Assembly (NCBI GenBank): GCA_903926465.1
Contig: CAIYJE010000023.1
Coordinates: forward strand, 1 to 64,000
Length of the DNA stretch: 64,000 nt
Reading direction: 5' to 3'
Origin: an uncultured Planctomycetales bacterium
GTDB lineage: Bacteria > Planctomycetota > Planctomycetia > Isosphaerales > Isosphaeraceae
Shown here piece after piece: positions 62,416 to 64,000 of the stretch. A program made the position numbers and the translations under genes. The notes under the pieces were generated by a model that saw only the letters and a list, made by a program, of their open reading frames with translations, searched no databases and was not told where the DNA came from. Each line of letters opens with the position of its first letter. The first letter of the stretch is position 1.

Positions 62416-64000
62416 ATGTATCGGGGTCTCAATTGCCCGTACACACGACGATGGGCCCTAGGTCTCACCGTGCTCATGTTCGTTTCGGGTGACTCCGCAA
62501 GCGGCCAGCAAACGCCCAGTCCCACGGATGCTCCCCAAGTTCGAAACGACGCGAATCTGGACGGGGTCCCGGAAGAATTCATTCCGCTCCACCCCATCAC
62601 AGAGCAGCAGCGGCACCAGATTGAGGTCTACAAGCTATACTCGGCCGCACGAGCGCTTGAGGACCAAGAGCGAATCAAAGAAGCGTTGTCACTTCTAGAA
62701 CAGGCCAAGAAAGAAGAAGACAACAGCGCACCGATTCTGAGCCGACTCAGCCGATTGTTCTTTGCCTCAGGCAAATTGAACGAGGCCATTGAGGCGGGTC
62801 GGCAATCGATGGCGATTGACCCGAACGATACGCAGACCCTGACCCTGCTCTTCGGGCTCATTCTCGAACGGAAGAGCGACCCAATTGCGGCCGAATCCTT
62901 CCTTCGATCCGTTCTCAATAACCCGAAACTTGAGGCCCGAGGCCCATCGGCACTGCTCTGCCAACGAGCGCTCGGAGATCTTTACTTCGAACTACTCGAC
63001 AAACCAGAGAAGGCGGCTGAAGCCTACACGGCCGTGGTTGAAGGTCTGGACGCTCGTCAGGCCAGCAAGCTTTCTCAGGCAGACCGAGAGCGGATTCTTA
63101 GAGGCGGCAATGCCGATAGCTACCTGCGCTTTGGCGAGGCGTTGCTGCAAACCAAGCATTATGATCTGGCCATCCGGGCGCTCCGATCCGGGCTTGCCTA
63201 TGACCCTGATCATGGTCAAATTCCGCGGGTTCTGGCGGAAGCCCAGTTGAAAAAGGGGCAAGTTCAGGAAGCCCTGACCACCCTGGAATCTTATCTCGCA
63301 AAGCAACCACAAGGGCGTGAAGCCTACGATCTCTTGGGACAGATCCTCGATAAACTCGGCCGGAAAGACGAGTTCTTGAAGCGTCTGGAAGACGCCGCCG
63401 CCAAGGATCGAAAAAATCTTTCGCTTCAATTTTTGGTGGCCGACTACCTGCGAGACGCTGGCCGAATTGCGGAATCCGATACCCTGCTCAGAGAACTGCT
63501 CCAAAACCAGCGCGATCCCCAGGTGTATGGCCCGCTTACCGCGTCTTTGATCAAGGCGGGCAAGACCGAAGAATTTTTGAGAGTGATTGATGAAGCGCTC
63601 TCTCAGCGAGGCGCGTTCCAGGCACTGGCACCACAAATTGAACTGGTGGCCCAAGACAAAAAGATTGCTGGCGAAGTTCTTTCTGCCGGCATCAAGCGCA
63701 TTGAGGCCAATCCCGCATCTCTGCGTGAACCAACACGCCGAGTGCTCTCTTACATCGCCGTGAAATCTGGACATCCCGATGAGTTCGTGAAGCTCGGCCG
63801 GCTCGTCCTCGATCAAGACCCCTCGGTTCAAAACTTCAGGGAATATATCGAAGATCTCAGGCGCGTGGCACGCCACTCGGAAGCCGCCAAGGCCATTGAC
63901 GAACTGTTCCAGAAATTCCCTGCGGAACGCAATGTGTTGATGCTTGGAGCCCAGTCTCAGAGCCTTTATGTGAGCGGCCAGATTGAAAAGGCACTGGAGG
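62416..64000 (+). CDS. large secreted TPR protein (3' end outside window)
   Basis: The frame opens with ATG at 62416 and stays open to the window end, about 528 codons, so the gene continues beyond. It starts with a short basic N-terminus and a hydrophobic segment (RRWALGLTVLMFVSGDSASG, about residues 11-30) as signal peptide. TPR repeats follow, recognisable as A-L-x-x-Y/G type helix pairs: ALSLLEQAKKEEDNSAPILS, ASGKLNEAIEAG, ALGDLYFELLDKPEKAAEAY, RFGEALLQTKHYDLAIRAL and so on. The protein is probably periplasmic, scaffolding others. No enzyme motif is seen in the visible part. Confidence 0.85.
   Translation, partial: MYRGLNCPYTRRWALGLTVLMFVSGDSASGQQTPSPTDAPQVRNDANLDGVPEEFIPLHPITEQQRHQIEVYKLYSAARALEDQERIKEALSLLEQAKKEEDNSAPILSRLSRLFFASGKLNEAIEAGRQSMAIDPNDTQTLTLLFGLILERKSDPIAAESFLRSVLNNPKLEARGPSALLCQRALGDLYFELLDKPEKAAEAYTAVVEGLDARQASKLSQADRERILRGGNADSYLRFGEALLQTKHYDLAIRALRSGLAYDPDHGQIPRVLAEAQLKKGQVQEALTTLESYLAKQPQGREAYDLLGQILDKLGRKDEFLKRLEDAAAKDRKNLSLQFLVADYLRDAGRIAESDTLLRELLQNQRDPQVYGPLTASLIKAGKTEEFLRVIDEALSQRGAFQALAPQIELVAQDKKIAGEVLSAGIKRIEANPASLREPTRRVLSYIAVKSGHPDEFVKLGRLVLDQDPSVQNFREYIEDLRRVARHSEAAKAIDELFQKFPAERNVLMLGAQSQSLYVSGQIEKALE

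Overview
The window reads as ordinary chromosome of a planctomycete, most likely a Gemmatales-like member; this is an inference from gene content. The signs are a cytochrome c'-like secreted haem protein, a BatA/BatB-type von Willebrand cluster, futalosine-pathway MqnD, ECF sigma/anti-sigma control, several membrane-anchored proteins that match no family I recognise, weakly polar gene order and moderately high GC. I saw no phage, insertion sequence, CRISPR array, rRNA or tRNA.

Layout. 0.4-10.5 kb: a cytochrome c'-like protein, then (minus strand) a complete pyruvate dehydrogenase cluster pdhA-pdhB-pdhC-lpdA with terminator-like hairpins between several of its genes, a secreted probable barrel protein (plus strand) and aconitase (minus). 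10.7-17.6 kb (minus): mqnD, a three-gene ABC-2 export module (ATPase, large permease, membrane-anchored partner) and a small secreted protein. 17.8-22.8 kb (plus): pabA/trpG-like amidotransferase, moeA, lnt, then two overlapping small membrane/coiled-coil genes. 23.0-27.8 kb (minus): a divergent Lgt-like membrane protein next to a radical SAM protein resembling tetraether-synthase (Tes/MJ0619) enzymes, a zinc-ribbon membrane protein, a probable broken gene and a GT87-like mannosyltransferase. 28.1-33.4 kb (plus): galT, GH57 glucanotransferase, DUF58 protein and a small membrane partner.

33.5-37.7 kb (minus): bioD, bioA, a SAM hydrolase, queF and a methyltransferase. 38-42.6 kb: a Tat-type propeller protein, a DUF3352-like envelope protein, an anti-sigma/ECF sigma pair and two small unknown proteins. 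43.2-50.2 kb: a DEAD-box helicase, then (minus) BatD-, BatB/C- and BatA-like genes behind purE-purK. 50.5-54.7 kb: a TPR-redoxin fusion, queE and tatD. 55.1-60.7 kb (plus): nusA, infB, ylxP and rbfA, the translation/transcription operon without rimP, followed by an endonuclease III-like protein with a degenerate active site and a long basic tail. The window ends inside a large secreted TPR gene.

The most interesting parts are: the Tes-like radical SAM plus Lgt-like pair, a candidate two-gene membrane-lipid or lipoprotein modification system; the EndoIII-like protein with a histone-H1-like tail; the hairpin-punctuated pdh cluster; the ABC-2 module with its unknown partner; and the sigma/anti-sigma/DUF3352-like unit. 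Starts were moved from the longest open frame wherever a ribosome binding site or family alignment favoured a later codon.
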